DNA from: Streptomyces collinus
GTDB lineage: Bacteria; Actinomycetota; Actinomycetes; Streptomycetales; Streptomycetaceae
Direction of reading: 5' to 3'
Length of the DNA stretch: 64,000 nt
Assembly (NCBI RefSeq): GCF_031348265.1
Contig: NZ_CP133771.1
Coordinates: 4,650,001-4,714,000 of the forward strand
A program made the position numbers and the translations under genes. This document shows positions 34,654 through 42,621 of this stretch, piece by piece (the stretch's first letter is position 1; the number at the start of each line of letters is the position of its first letter). The notes under the pieces were generated by a model. It was not told where the DNA came from. It did no database searches and was given only the letters and a program-made list of their open reading frames with translations.

Positions 34654-36099
34654 TCAGCCGATGAGGTTGGCGCCGAACGCGCCGTACGAGCGGGTCTGGC
34701 CGAGGCTGCCCGGGCCGAAGGTGCGGGCGCCGTCGGTGACGGGGCCGGTGGCGGAGCCGCGCAGGGCCGTGATCGCGCCGATGCCCTCGTCCTCGAAACC
34801 GGCGCTGACGGTGAACTCGGCGTGGCCGTCCTTGCTGACGTCGGCCAGCAGGATGTCGGAGCCGAAGTAGTCCGTGGCCTCGGCCGAGCCCGGGACGCCC
34901 GCGGTGTCCTGGGTGAAGGTGCGGGCGCCGGTGCGCGAGACGCCGGAGGCCGAGCCGTTCATCAGGATGGTGGCGCCGGTGTCCTCGATGGTGCCGACGT
35001 CCTCGAAGGTGACGCCGATGGCGAGGTCGCCGTAGCCGTCGGCGTCGGCGTCGCCGATGGAGACCGCGCCGCCGAACGCGTCGTCGGCCTCGTCGGCGCC
35101 GGGGACGCCCGCGGAGTCCTGGGTGAGTTCGGCCATGGGTGCGTCGCCGTTGACCGGGCCGCCCTCGGAGCCGCGGATCACGACGACCCTGCCGCCGAGC
35201 GAACCGCTGTGGTCGTCCTCCTTCGAGAAGACGTTGCCGATGGCGATCTCGTCGTGGCCGTCGCCGTCGATGTCGCCGAGGGCGAGGGAGGTGCCGCCGT
35301 TCAGCGGCCGGGGGAGGGAGGTGTCCAGGCCGGTGGCGGTGCCGAGGTAGGCGGCGCCCTTGGACCAGCTGCCCGAGTCGTCCGAGTCGAGGTGGACGCG
35401 GTAGGTGAGGACCAGGTCGGACCTGCCGTCGTTGTTGGTGTCGCCCGCCGCCATGGCGTCGACGCTGTACGACGCCTCGGGTGTTCCGATCCGCTGCACG
35501 GCGCCGGTCGTGCCGGTGGTCGTGAAGCCGCCGCGGATGACGTACGGGTCCGCGTAGGCGCTCGCGGCCAGGTCCGCCTTGCCGTCGCCGTCGAAGTCGC
35601 CGGCGGTCAGCGTGTTGCCCCAGTTGTCGTGCGCGGAGACCCCGGGGTCCTTCACCGTGGTGCCGTTCTTCAGGCCGCTCGCCGAGCCCCACAGGACCGT
35701 GACGGAGCCGCCGTCGACATCGTCGCCGGCATCCTCGCCGGGGGAGCCGACCGCGAGGTCGGTGTAGCCGTCGCCGTTGAGGTCGGCCGGGGCGATCGCC
35801 TCGCCGAATGTGTCCTCGGCCTCGGCGGCGCCGGGCACACCGGCGCTGTTCTGGCTGACCACGGTGTGCTTGGCCGGGTCGAGACCGGAGGCGCCGCCGT
35901 AGACCACGGCGACGTAGCCGGCCATGCCCTGGCCGTCGACCCTGGCGTACGGGGCGCCGAAGGCGATGTCGCCGTAGCCGTCACCGTTGAAGTCGGCGGT
36001 CGGGCCGGTGCCGGGTGCGGCCGTGGCCGCCGTCGCGGGCAGGGCCGTGAGCAGGCCGGTGGTGAGGGCCGTGGCCAAGAGGATGGTGCGCTTGCGCAT
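34654..36099 (-). CDS. Secreted FG-GAP/integrin-alpha-like propeller protein 4
   Basis: 481 residues from the ATG at 36099. Signal peptide MRKRTILLATALTTGLLTAL is nearly the same as that of the gene at 37592. Blades carry DFNGDGYGDIAFG, DLNGDGYTDLAVG, DFDGDGKADLAAS, DTNNDGRSDLVLT, DIDGDGHDEIAIGN, DADADGYGDLAIG and DVSKDGHAEFTVS: seven calcium-loop motifs, as expected for a seven-bladed propeller. Linkers such as TQDSAGVPGADEADDAFG recur in all paralogues. Co-directional with the neighbours, 32 bp from the preceding gene. Predicted extracellular; function unknown. Confidence 0.9.
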   Translation of the reverse strand: MRKRTILLATALTTGLLTALPATAATAAPGTGPTADFNGDGYGDIAFGAPYARVDGQGMAGYVAVVYGGASGLDPAKHTVVSQNSAGVPGAAEAEDTFGEAIAPADLNGDGYTDLAVGSPGEDAGDDVDGGSVTVLWGSASGLKNGTTVKDPGVSAHDNWGNTLTAGDFDGDGKADLAASAYADPYVIRGGFTTTGTTGAVQRIGTPEASYSVDAMAAGDTNNDGRSDLVLTYRVHLDSDDSGSWSKGAAYLGTATGLDTSLPRPLNGGTSLALGDIDGDGHDEIAIGNVFSKEDDHSGSLGGRVVVIRGSEGGPVNGDAPMAELTQDSAGVPGADEADDAFGGAVSIGDADADGYGDLAIGVTFEDVGTIEDTGATILMNGSASGVSRTGARTFTQDTAGVPGSAEATDYFGSDILLADVSKDGHAEFTVSAGFEDEGIGAITALRGSATGPVTDGARTFGPGSLGQTRSYGAFGANLIG

Positions 36100-36131
36100 C
36101 GGGATCCCCGTCGGGTCGGAAGCGGTGGTGA

Positions 36132-37556
36132 TCAGGAGTTGAGCGCGGTGCCGTAGGCCGGGGCGCCGGCCGTCGAGATGCCCGTGGTGCCCGGGCCGAA
36201 GCTCGTCGAGCCGGAGGCCGTCGGGCCGGTGGCCGTGGCGCGCAGGGACCAGATCGCGCCGTCGCCGGCGTTCTCGCCCGGCGCGGAGACGGTCAGGTCG
36301 GCGCGGCGGTCGCCGGTGTGGTCGGTGAGCGTGACGCGCTCGCCGAAGCGGTCGCCCTGCTCGGAGGCGCCGGGCACCCCGGCGGTGTTCTGGGTGTACG
36401 CGGTGGCGCCCTTGGTGGTCAGGCCGGACGCCGAGCCGTACAGCACGGTGACGGCACCGGCGGAGGCGTTCTCGCCCGCGGTGCCGACGGCCAGGTCGGC
36501 GTACCCGTCGCCGTTGACGTCGCCGAGGGAGACGCCGCTGCCGAAGCGGTCGCCCTGCTCGGCGGCGCCGGGGACACCGGCGGTGTCCTGGGTGAGGACG
36601 AGCAGGGCGCGGCCGCTGTCGGGGCCGTCGGGTCCGCCGTAGACGACGGTGACCTTGCCGCCGAGGGCGCCCTCTGGGTCGGCCGAGGCCTCCCGGTCGT
36701 TTCCTACGGCGATGTCGCCGTGGCCGTCGCCGTCGATGTCGCCGACGGCGGAGACGAACCCGGCGGGCAGCTTCTGCAGCCAGTCGGTGTAGTTGCTGAT
36801 CTTCATGTCGGCGAGGGAGGTGGTGGCGGCGCCGTTGTGCGCGGCGCGGCCGTGCAGGACCACGCGGGGGTGGCCGTCGCCGGTGACGTCGCCGGAGGAG
36901 AGGTGGGTGATGCCGTTCGAGGACGACCACCAGTCGTTGCCTGAGCCCGAACCGCCGTTGGACGGGCCCGTCTTGGTGATCGGGCCGTTGACGAGGGAGA
37001 GGGTGACCGGGCCGGTGGAGCCGACCGCGACGTCCGCGTCCCCGTCGCCGTCGAAGTCGCCCGCGGCCAGGGCCCGGCCGTAGCGGTCGTAGTCGGTGCT
37101 GAAGAAGCTGAACAGCGTGCGGGCGCCGGACAGGCCGGACGCCGAGCCCCAGACGATGGTGACCGTGCCGTCGTTGGTGTCGCTGCCGTCCTCGCCGGGC
37201 GTGCCGACCAGCAGGTCGGCGTAGCCGTCGGTGTTCAGGTCGGCGGAGGCGAGGGCGGAGCCGAAGGCGTCGTCGGCCTCGGCGGCACCGGGCATGCCGG
37301 CGGTGTTCTGGGTCAGCAGGGTCCGCGTTGAGCTCTTCGGTCCGCTGGTGCTGCCGTAGACCACCGACACGGCACCGGCCTTCGCCTGCCCGGCGACGGT
37401 GGCGCCCGGCGCGCCGATCGCGAGGTCGGTACGGCCGTCGCCGTTGAAGTCGTAGGGGGCGGCGGCCGGCACGGCGTGCGCGGCCGGGGCGGAGAGGGTG
37501 AGGGCGAGCGGGGTCAGGGCCGCGGCGAGGACGGCGGTGGTGATGCGGGTGCGCAT
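36132..37556 (-). CDS. Secreted FG-GAP/integrin-alpha-like propeller protein 3
   Basis: 474 residues. Signal peptide TTAVLAAALTPLALTLSAPA ending AHA-VPA. Blade motifs DFNGDGRTDLAIG, DLNTDGYADLLVG, DFDGDGDADVAVG, DVTGDGHPRVVLH (degenerate), DIDGDGHGDIAVGN, DVNGDGYADLAVG and DHTGDRRADLTVS. The fourth loop has lost its final Asp and the last has Arg where Gly is usual, so calcium binding may be uneven. A Ser/Gly-rich SNGGSGSGNDWWSS stretch forms a longer loop in blade three. Operon position third from the promoter. Confidence 0.9.
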   Translation of the reverse strand: MRTRITTAVLAAALTPLALTLSAPAAHAVPAAAPYDFNGDGRTDLAIGAPGATVAGQAKAGAVSVVYGSTSGPKSSTRTLLTQNTAGMPGAAEADDAFGSALASADLNTDGYADLLVGTPGEDGSDTNDGTVTIVWGSASGLSGARTLFSFFSTDYDRYGRALAAGDFDGDGDADVAVGSTGPVTLSLVNGPITKTGPSNGGSGSGNDWWSSSNGITHLSSGDVTGDGHPRVVLHGRAAHNGAATTSLADMKISNYTDWLQKLPAGFVSAVGDIDGDGHGDIAVGNDREASADPEGALGGKVTVVYGGPDGPDSGRALLVLTQDTAGVPGAAEQGDRFGSGVSLGDVNGDGYADLAVGTAGENASAGAVTVLYGSASGLTTKGATAYTQNTAGVPGASEQGDRFGERVTLTDHTGDRRADLTVSAPGENAGDGAIWSLRATATGPTASGSTSFGPGTTGISTAGAPAYGTALNS

Positions 37557-37591
37557 GGCTGCGGGTGCCTCACGGGGGAGTCGACGGGGCG

Positions 37592-38998
37592 TCACTGGGC
37601 CACCGCCGAGCCGAGGCCGACGCTGCCCTTGAGGGAGACGGCGGTGGTCGTGATGCCCTGGGCGCCGCTCGTGGTCAGGCCGGTGGCGGAACCGCGCAGG
37701 GTCCACAGGCCGCCGGTGTTGTTCTCGCCGTGGACGCCGATGACCAGGTCGGCCTTGCCGTCCTTGGTGACGTCGGTCAGGCCGACGGCGGAACCGAAAC
37801 GGTCGCCCTTCTCGGCGGAGCCGGGCACCCCGGCGGTGTCCTGGGTGTACGACTTCACGCCGCTGCCCGTCTTCAGGCCGGAGGCGGAGCCGAACAGCAC
37901 GGTCACCGAGCCCGCGTCCGTCGCCGAGCCGATGTCCTCGCCCGGGGCGGCGACCACGACGTCGGCGTACCCGTCGCCGTTGATGTCGCCCGTGCTCACC
38001 GCGCCGCCGAAGCCGTCCTCGGCCTCGCCCGCGCCGGGCACCCCCGTGGTGTCCTGGTGGACGACGGTCGGCTGCTGCGCCGGGTCGGGGCCGTTCGGGC
38101 CGCCGTACCAGACGGTGATCTGGCCGCCCTTGTGGCCGCCGGGCTTGAGGTCGTACGGGTCCGCGTTGTCGCCGAGGACGAGGTCGCCGTAGCCGTCGCG
38201 GTTGATGTCGCCGATGGAACCGGGGTAGCCGTCGGCGTTCGGCAGCTCGGCCATCTTGTGCGTCGTGCCGGTCCAGCGGAAGTAGTTGATCTGGCCGCCG
38301 GTGTCGCCGTCCACGTTGAAGGGGTAGACGCGCTCGGCCGCGCCGTCGCCGCTGAGGTCGCCCGCGATCACCTCGAACGTGGTGCCGACCTCACCGACGC
38401 GGAGGTTGTTCAGCGGGCCGGCGGTGCGGGTGAAGGGGCCGTTGTAGATGCGGGTGTGGCTCTGGCCGGTCAGCGTGACGTCGGTGTCGCCGTCGCCGTC
38501 GAAGTCGCCGGTGGCGATGCCCCGGGAGAAGTTGCCGTACTCGGAGAGCGTCGACGGCTGCGGCAGGCCCTTGCCGCCGGCCAGGCCCGACTTGCCGCCC
38601 CACAGGACGGTGCCGGAGCCGACGCCGTCCCGGTCGCCGACGCTCTCGTTGGAGGCGCCGACGACGAGGTCGGAATAGCCGTCCCGGTCCAGGTCGCCGG
38701 TGGCCAGGGCGGAGCCGAAGAGGTCGCCCGCCTCGGCGGTGCCGGGCACCCCGGTGCTGTTCTGGGTGATGACGGCCTTGCGGGCGGCCGAGACACCGGA
38801 CGCCGAGCCGTACAGCACGACGACCGCGCCGGCGCAGGAGGCCGTGCCGACGTCGGCGCAGGCGGCACCGGCCGCGAGGTCGCGGTATCCGTCGCCGTTG
38901 AAGTCCCCGGCGAGGCCGGAGGGGGCGGCGGTGGCAGGGGTGGCGGAGAGGAGGCCGGTCGTGAGGGCGGCGGCCAGCAGGAGGGTGCGCTTGCGCAA
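37592..38998 (-). CDS. Secreted FG-GAP/integrin-alpha-like propeller protein 2
   Basis: 468 residues. The start is a TTG at 38998 (product begins RKRTLLLAAALTTGLLSA), supported by GGAG seven bases upstream and by near identity with the signal peptide of propeller protein 4; the reading frame stays open far upstream, overlapping the next gene antisense-free. Blade motifs DFNGDGYRDLAAG, DLDRDGYSDLVVG, DFDGDGDTDVTLT, DLSGDGAAERVYP, DINRDGYGDLVLGD, DINGDGYADVVVA and DVTKDGKADLVIG. A unique pair of Cys (ACADVGTASC) in blade one may form a disulfide. Confidence 0.88.
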   Translation of the reverse strand: MRKRTLLLAAALTTGLLSATPATAAPSGLAGDFNGDGYRDLAAGAACADVGTASCAGAVVVLYGSASGVSAARKAVITQNSTGVPGTAEAGDLFGSALATGDLDRDGYSDLVVGASNESVGDRDGVGSGTVLWGGKSGLAGGKGLPQPSTLSEYGNFSRGIATGDFDGDGDTDVTLTGQSHTRIYNGPFTRTAGPLNNLRVGEVGTTFEVIAGDLSGDGAAERVYPFNVDGDTGGQINYFRWTGTTHKMAELPNADGYPGSIGDINRDGYGDLVLGDNADPYDLKPGGHKGGQITVWYGGPNGPDPAQQPTVVHQDTTGVPGAGEAEDGFGGAVSTGDINGDGYADVVVAAPGEDIGSATDAGSVTVLFGSASGLKTGSGVKSYTQDTAGVPGSAEKGDRFGSAVGLTDVTKDGKADLVIGVHGENNTGGLWTLRGSATGLTTSGAQGITTTAVSLKGSVGLGSAVAQ

Positions 38999-39063
38999 GG
39001 CGTTGCTCCGGGTCGGGAGGGGGCCGGACCGGGAGGGCCCGGCCCCGGGATGTGCGGGGTGGC

Positions 39064-40593
39064 TCAGTCGGCGAAGTTGGCGCCGAAGTTCGGGTAGCCC
39101 GTCGTCGAGACGCCCGAGGCGCTGGGGGAGACGGTGCGCGAACCGGTGGCGGTGATCTTCGTGCCGTCGGACGGCAGGTAGAGGACCGCGCCGTTGCCGG
39201 TGTTCTCGTACGAGCCGGCCAGCAGGTCGGCGCGGCCGTCGCCGGTGACGTCGTCGAGCTTCACGTCGGCGCCGAGCATGTCGTCCTTCTCGTCCGAGCC
39301 GGGGACGCCCGCGGTGCTCTGCGCGAACGACTGGGTGCCGGAGGAGGTGTTGATGCCGGAGGGCGCGCCGTACAGCACGACGAGCTGTCCGGCGTCGGTG
39401 ACGGAGCCGATGTCCTCGCCCGCGACGCCGACCACGATGTCCTGGTAGCCGTCGCCGTCGACGTCGCCCAGGTCCAGCTCGTAGCCGAAGAAGTCGTCCT
39501 TCTCCGAACTGCCCGGCACGTTGCCGGTGTTCTGGGAGATGCCGGTGGTGGAGCCGATGCCGTCCGGGGCGCCGTAGGTGATCCACACCTTGCCGCCGTC
39601 GGCGGCCTCCGGGAAGGTCACTCCGTTGTCGGCCTTGTTCCAGTACATGCCGGTGACGATGTCGCCGTAACCGTCGCCGTTGACGTCGCCGATGCCGGTG
39701 ATGACACCGGCCTTCAGCGGCTGGGCGTTGGCCGCGGAGAGGCCCGAACTCGTGCCCATGAGAAGGTAGTTGGTGTTCCAGTACTGGCCGGTGGCGGTCT
39801 CGAAACCGTCGACGACCAGGTCGGTGCGGCGGTCGCCGTTGACGTCGCCGGCGGTGATGTTGAGCGGCCCGGAGCCGTCGCCCGACGCCTGGACCGGGGC
39901 CTTGACGCCGTACCGGCCCTTGACCGCGGTGCCGGAGGCGCTGATGCCGCCCTTGAGCACGTAGACGGTGTTGGAGGTGTTTCCGACGGCCAGGTCCGCC
40001 TTGCCGTCGCCGTCGAAGTCGCCGGCGGCGAGGTTCCTGCCCCAGCGGTCGTGCTGGGTGGGAGCCGCGTCGGCGATGGTGACGCCCTTGCCGGTGATGC
40101 CCTGCGCCGAGCCCCACAGGACCGCGACGCCGCCGCCGTCCTTGTCGCTGCCGACGTCCTCCAGCGGGGAGGAGACGGCGAGGTCGTCGTAGCCGTCGCC
40201 GTTGAAGTCGGCGTAGGCGCTGTCGGCGCCGAACGCGTCGCCGGTCTCGGCCGTGCCCGGGTTGCCCGTGGTGTTCTGGCTGATGGCGGACCGCTGCGCG
40301 GAGGACACGCCGGTCTTCGTGCCGTACAGGACGACGAGCTGCCCGGCGTCCTTCTTGCCGCTCACGTACGCGCCGGAGGCGGAGAACGCCACGTCGCCGA
40401 TGCCGTCGCCGTTGAAGTCGGCCCGCGGGGCGTGCGTGCCGTCCGCGGCCGTCGCCGTGCCGGCCGTGGCCGAGAGCAGCGTGCCCGTCAGCGCGGCCGC
40501 GGCGGCGCTCGCCAGGGCGAGCCGCACACGGGGGCGCCGGGACGGGTGAGCGGGTGCGTGCCGGCGCCCGGAGGGGCGCTCGTGCTGCTGCAT
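39064..40593 (-). CDS. Secreted FG-GAP/integrin-alpha-like propeller protein 1
   Basis: 509 residues, the largest paralogue and first in the operon. A long basic, His-rich N-terminus (MQQHERPSGRRHAPAHPSRR) precedes the hydrophobic ALASAAAAALTGTLLSATAG core, so this could be a long signal peptide. Blade motifs DFNGDGIGDVAFS, DFNGDGYDDLAVS, DFDGDGKADLAVG, DVNGDRRTDLVVD, DVNGDGYGDIVTG, DVDGDGYQDIVVG and DVTGDGRADLLAG. The region between blades four and five has a longer insert around YWNTNYLLMG. Seven blades; extracellular; no enzyme domain. The promoter should lie in 40594-40750. Confidence 0.9.
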   Translation of the reverse strand: MQQHERPSGRRHAPAHPSRRPRVRLALASAAAAALTGTLLSATAGTATAADGTHAPRADFNGDGIGDVAFSASGAYVSGKKDAGQLVVLYGTKTGVSSAQRSAISQNTTGNPGTAETGDAFGADSAYADFNGDGYDDLAVSSPLEDVGSDKDGGGVAVLWGSAQGITGKGVTIADAAPTQHDRWGRNLAAGDFDGDGKADLAVGNTSNTVYVLKGGISASGTAVKGRYGVKAPVQASGDGSGPLNITAGDVNGDRRTDLVVDGFETATGQYWNTNYLLMGTSSGLSAANAQPLKAGVITGIGDVNGDGYGDIVTGMYWNKADNGVTFPEAADGGKVWITYGAPDGIGSTTGISQNTGNVPGSSEKDDFFGYELDLGDVDGDGYQDIVVGVAGEDIGSVTDAGQLVVLYGAPSGINTSSGTQSFAQSTAGVPGSDEKDDMLGADVKLDDVTGDGRADLLAGSYENTGNGAVLYLPSDGTKITATGSRTVSPSASGVSTTGYPNFGANFAD

Positions 40594-40750
40594 GCGGGGT
40601 CTCCTGCTGCATGCGGGGGATGCCTGGCGGACATCCACAAGTCGATGGAGGGCCGGACTGTCCGTGTTCGCCTGGAGTTGTCCGGGCGTTCACGGCTGGT
40701 CGGCGATCAAGAGACCCGCGGTGGGGCGTAAGGGTTGTACGTGAGTTCGG
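40594..40750 (-). promoter_or_regulatory. Presumed promoter region of the FG-GAP operon
   Basis: The only sizeable gap upstream of the five-gene array. No confident -10/-35 pair; the least GC-rich part is around 40730-40757. The other intergenic gaps in the array are 17-65 bp, so a single promoter here is the simplest reading. Confidence 0.4.
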
Positions 40751-40984
40751 TTAATTTCCGGTGCTGCTCAGGGCTTCGTGGTGGTCGGTCGACGGTCGTC
40801 GGCCGGTCACCGCAGGTCGACCGGGGCCGGCCCTGCGGTCCTGCCCGGTGAGCAGATCCAGCGGGACGGGCGCGCCCCGGGGTTGTTCGGACAGCCGGAT
40901 TTTGTCGCCGAGCAGCACGGGGGCGGTGTGCAGGTCGATGACGTCGACCAGTCCGTGCTCCAGGACCCGGCGGCCGAAGGTCAC
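40751..40984 (-). pseudogene. RibD-C/dihydrofolate-reductase-like protein, C-terminal fragment
   Basis: The product reads GRRVLEHGLVDVIDLHTAPV followed by LLGDKIRLSEQPRGAPVPL, the C-terminal strand-helix-strand of RibD_C/DHFR-like reductases (normally G...LARQFLEAGLVDE...PVLLG.G..LF). The NADPH-binding N-terminal two-thirds is missing; upstream (from about 40985) the sequence is unrelated and abuts the glycosyltransferase gene. A remnant, probably not expressed. Confidence 0.65.
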
Positions 40985-41039
40985 CGGGCGCCGTCGAGCC
41001 GTTTCGGTGCCTGGAGGAGCCCCCAGGCGGAGGTCGAGA

Positions 41040-42341
41040 TCAAGAGTGCTCCGCGACCGGCGCCGGCAGGCTCACCTTGCGCGTGCCCCAGTGGGTGGTG
41101 CGTGCCTGAGTGAGGGCCCAGTACATGGCCGGCCGGACGATGAGCAGGTTGAGCAGGGTGACGAGTGGAGTGAGGAACAGCCAGGCAACGATCTTCTGGC
41201 GCGCCGAGAGCTCGGGTCGCAGGGCTGCGTACATGCCGGTCTGGGCGTAGGTCATGATCAGCCAGTAGCCGAGGCCCTGAAGGAACAGAAGCTTGTGCTC
41301 GGTGTGGTACGGCAGCACGAACAGGACCCACGCGTACAGAATCGGCATCGTGGCGGTGACGACCAGACCGTAGAGGCGGAAGAACAAGGGGGCGGCGGAG
41401 AAGTTGGTGAGTTCCCAGCCGACGTAGCGCCAGTACGACTTGAACCACCGCACGCGCTGCGTGAACAGCTCGTTGAGGTCGGTGGGCATGCTGCTGTAGA
41501 CCCAGGCCTCGTTCACGGCGACGACCTGGCCACGCTGGAGCGCGTAGTGCGTCAGGCGCCGGTCGTCCCCCGCCGTCCCGGAGGTGACGTAGTCGTCCAG
41601 GTTGTCCAGTACGAGTTCCTTGCGGTAGACGGCGAGGATGCCCGACGTGGGGGCGACCGCGCCGACCTGGGAGCGGGCCATCCTGGTGACCAGGCACCAG
41701 GTGACGATCTCGACGTCGATCACCCGGGTGAGCAGATTGTGGGCGTAGTTGGAGACCAGGGTCAGGCCGGTGCAGGCCTGGACACGCACGTCCGACATGG
41801 CTTTCAGGCAGTGCCACAGCCCCATGCGGTGGACGACCGAGTCCGAGTCCACGGTCATGATGAGGTCGTACGTCGACGGATCTACCGTGCGCAGAACGTT
41901 CGCCTGCGCTTCACGCTTGCCGGCATTGTCCTGGCGGTGCCATGTGACCAGCGGGTGATCGAACGGGACCACCGGGACCCTGGAGCCGTCGTCGACGACG
42001 TGGATCGCGTCGGGCGGTCGCACCTGGTTGATGAGGGCCCAGACGGTCTTGTGCAGGGCCTCGGGAGGTTCGTTGTACGCCGGCACGATGGCCAGCACCC
42101 GGCCCTCGTGAGCCGGGAGGTGGGTGAAGCTGCGGCCCTTGACCACCGCGGCCAGGGAGTAGATGAGGACGGCTGTGATGGCGCAGTAGAAGACCAGCGC
42201 CGTTCCCCAGGGCTGGGTGCTCCAGTAGAAGTGGTAGACGAAGGTCCAGGCGGTGGCCGCCAGAGCGGCGGCCACACAGACCCAGGTCTGCCACGGGGCG
42301 CGGCGGCCCCGCTTGGACGGACGGTTGGACATGTCAGGCAC
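41040..42341 (-). CDS. HasA-like processive membrane glycosyltransferase (GT2)
   Basis: 433 residues. Two N-terminal membrane helices, a cytoplasmic GT-A domain, then about four C-terminal helices, the layout of hyaluronan, cellulose and chitin synthases. Motifs: VPAYNEPPEALHKTVWALIN, nucleotide site VVDDGSR, DxD-like VDSDS, the acceptor loop TSGILAVYRKE, the base GDDRRLTHYAL and the product-binding QRVRWFKSYWR. The last two closely match HasA (GDDRCLTNYA and QQNRWNKSFFR). It should polymerise and extrude a polysaccharide from UDP-sugars. Its start overlaps the small membrane protein by eight bases; the dehydrogenase upstream should provide a uronic acid donor. The polymer is not established. 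Confidence 0.88.
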   Translation of the reverse strand: MPDMSNRPSKRGRRAPWQTWVCVAAALAATAWTFVYHFYWSTQPWGTALVFYCAITAVLIYSLAAVVKGRSFTHLPAHEGRVLAIVPAYNEPPEALHKTVWALINQVRPPDAIHVVDDGSRVPVVPFDHPLVTWHRQDNAGKREAQANVLRTVDPSTYDLIMTVDSDSVVHRMGLWHCLKAMSDVRVQACTGLTLVSNYAHNLLTRVIDVEIVTWCLVTRMARSQVGAVAPTSGILAVYRKELVLDNLDDYVTSGTAGDDRRLTHYALQRGQVVAVNEAWVYSSMPTDLNELFTQRVRWFKSYWRYVGWELTNFSAAPLFFRLYGLVVTATMPILYAWVLFVLPYHTEHKLLFLQGLGYWLIMTYAQTGMYAALRPELSARQKIVAWLFLTPLVTLLNLLIVRPAMYWALTQARTTHWGTRKVSLPAPVAEHS

Positions 42342-42498
42342 GTCCTCGCCGGTGCCGGGTGACGCCCCGGTAGGTGAAGGCGCCCGCCAGGACGAGTGTC
42401 ACCGCTATGGCGAGAATCCAGTTGAGCGAGACGCTGACGCCGAGCAGGGTGATGGCTCCCACGCCGGTTCGGGCGAGCGCTCCGTCGTCGTAACCCAT
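42334..42498 (-). CDS. 54-residue membrane protein with LARTG motif
   Basis: ATG at 42498 preceded by GGAAGGA, overlapping the glycosyltransferase start by eight bases. The order is a short acidic N-terminus, GALARTG, a hydrophobic span of about 35 residues (ITLLGVSVSLNWILAIAVTL onward) and a basic RHRRGRA end. This mimics a class E sortase sorting signal (LAxTG, membrane span, positive tail), but there is no signal peptide or exported domain in front. An ATG at 42597 would lengthen it without adding a signal peptide. It could be an accessory subunit of the synthase. Confidence 0.7.
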   Translation of the reverse strand: MGYDDGALARTGVGAITLLGVSVSLNWILAIAVTLVLAGAFTYRGVTRHRRGRA

Positions 42499-42621
42499 GT
42501 CGATCTTTCCTTCCGGTGATTTCGGGCAGCGCGAAGCAACCCGACTGGTGCTGTGAAAAGGCGGTCGTACGGGCGCCCGACAGAAACTCGTGGTCATGCC
42601 GGGCGTGCTGCGCCGTATGAC

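Noticed and set aside
33452..36156. Two long plus-strand frames across the FG-GAP genes
   Set aside because: Shadows of the minus-strand propeller genes, which have signal peptides and repeated calcium loops. The plus-strand products are low-complexity Ala/Val/Gly.
37592..40693. A single 1033-codon gene
   Set aside because: The upstream half of this frame is a shadow of the propeller gene at 39064-40593. The real start is the TTG at 38998, with its own ribosome-binding site and signal peptide.
40761..42362. 533-codon plus-strand frame opposite the HasA-like gene
   Set aside because: No family resemblance and no start signal; the minus-strand gene has all the GT2 synthase motifs.
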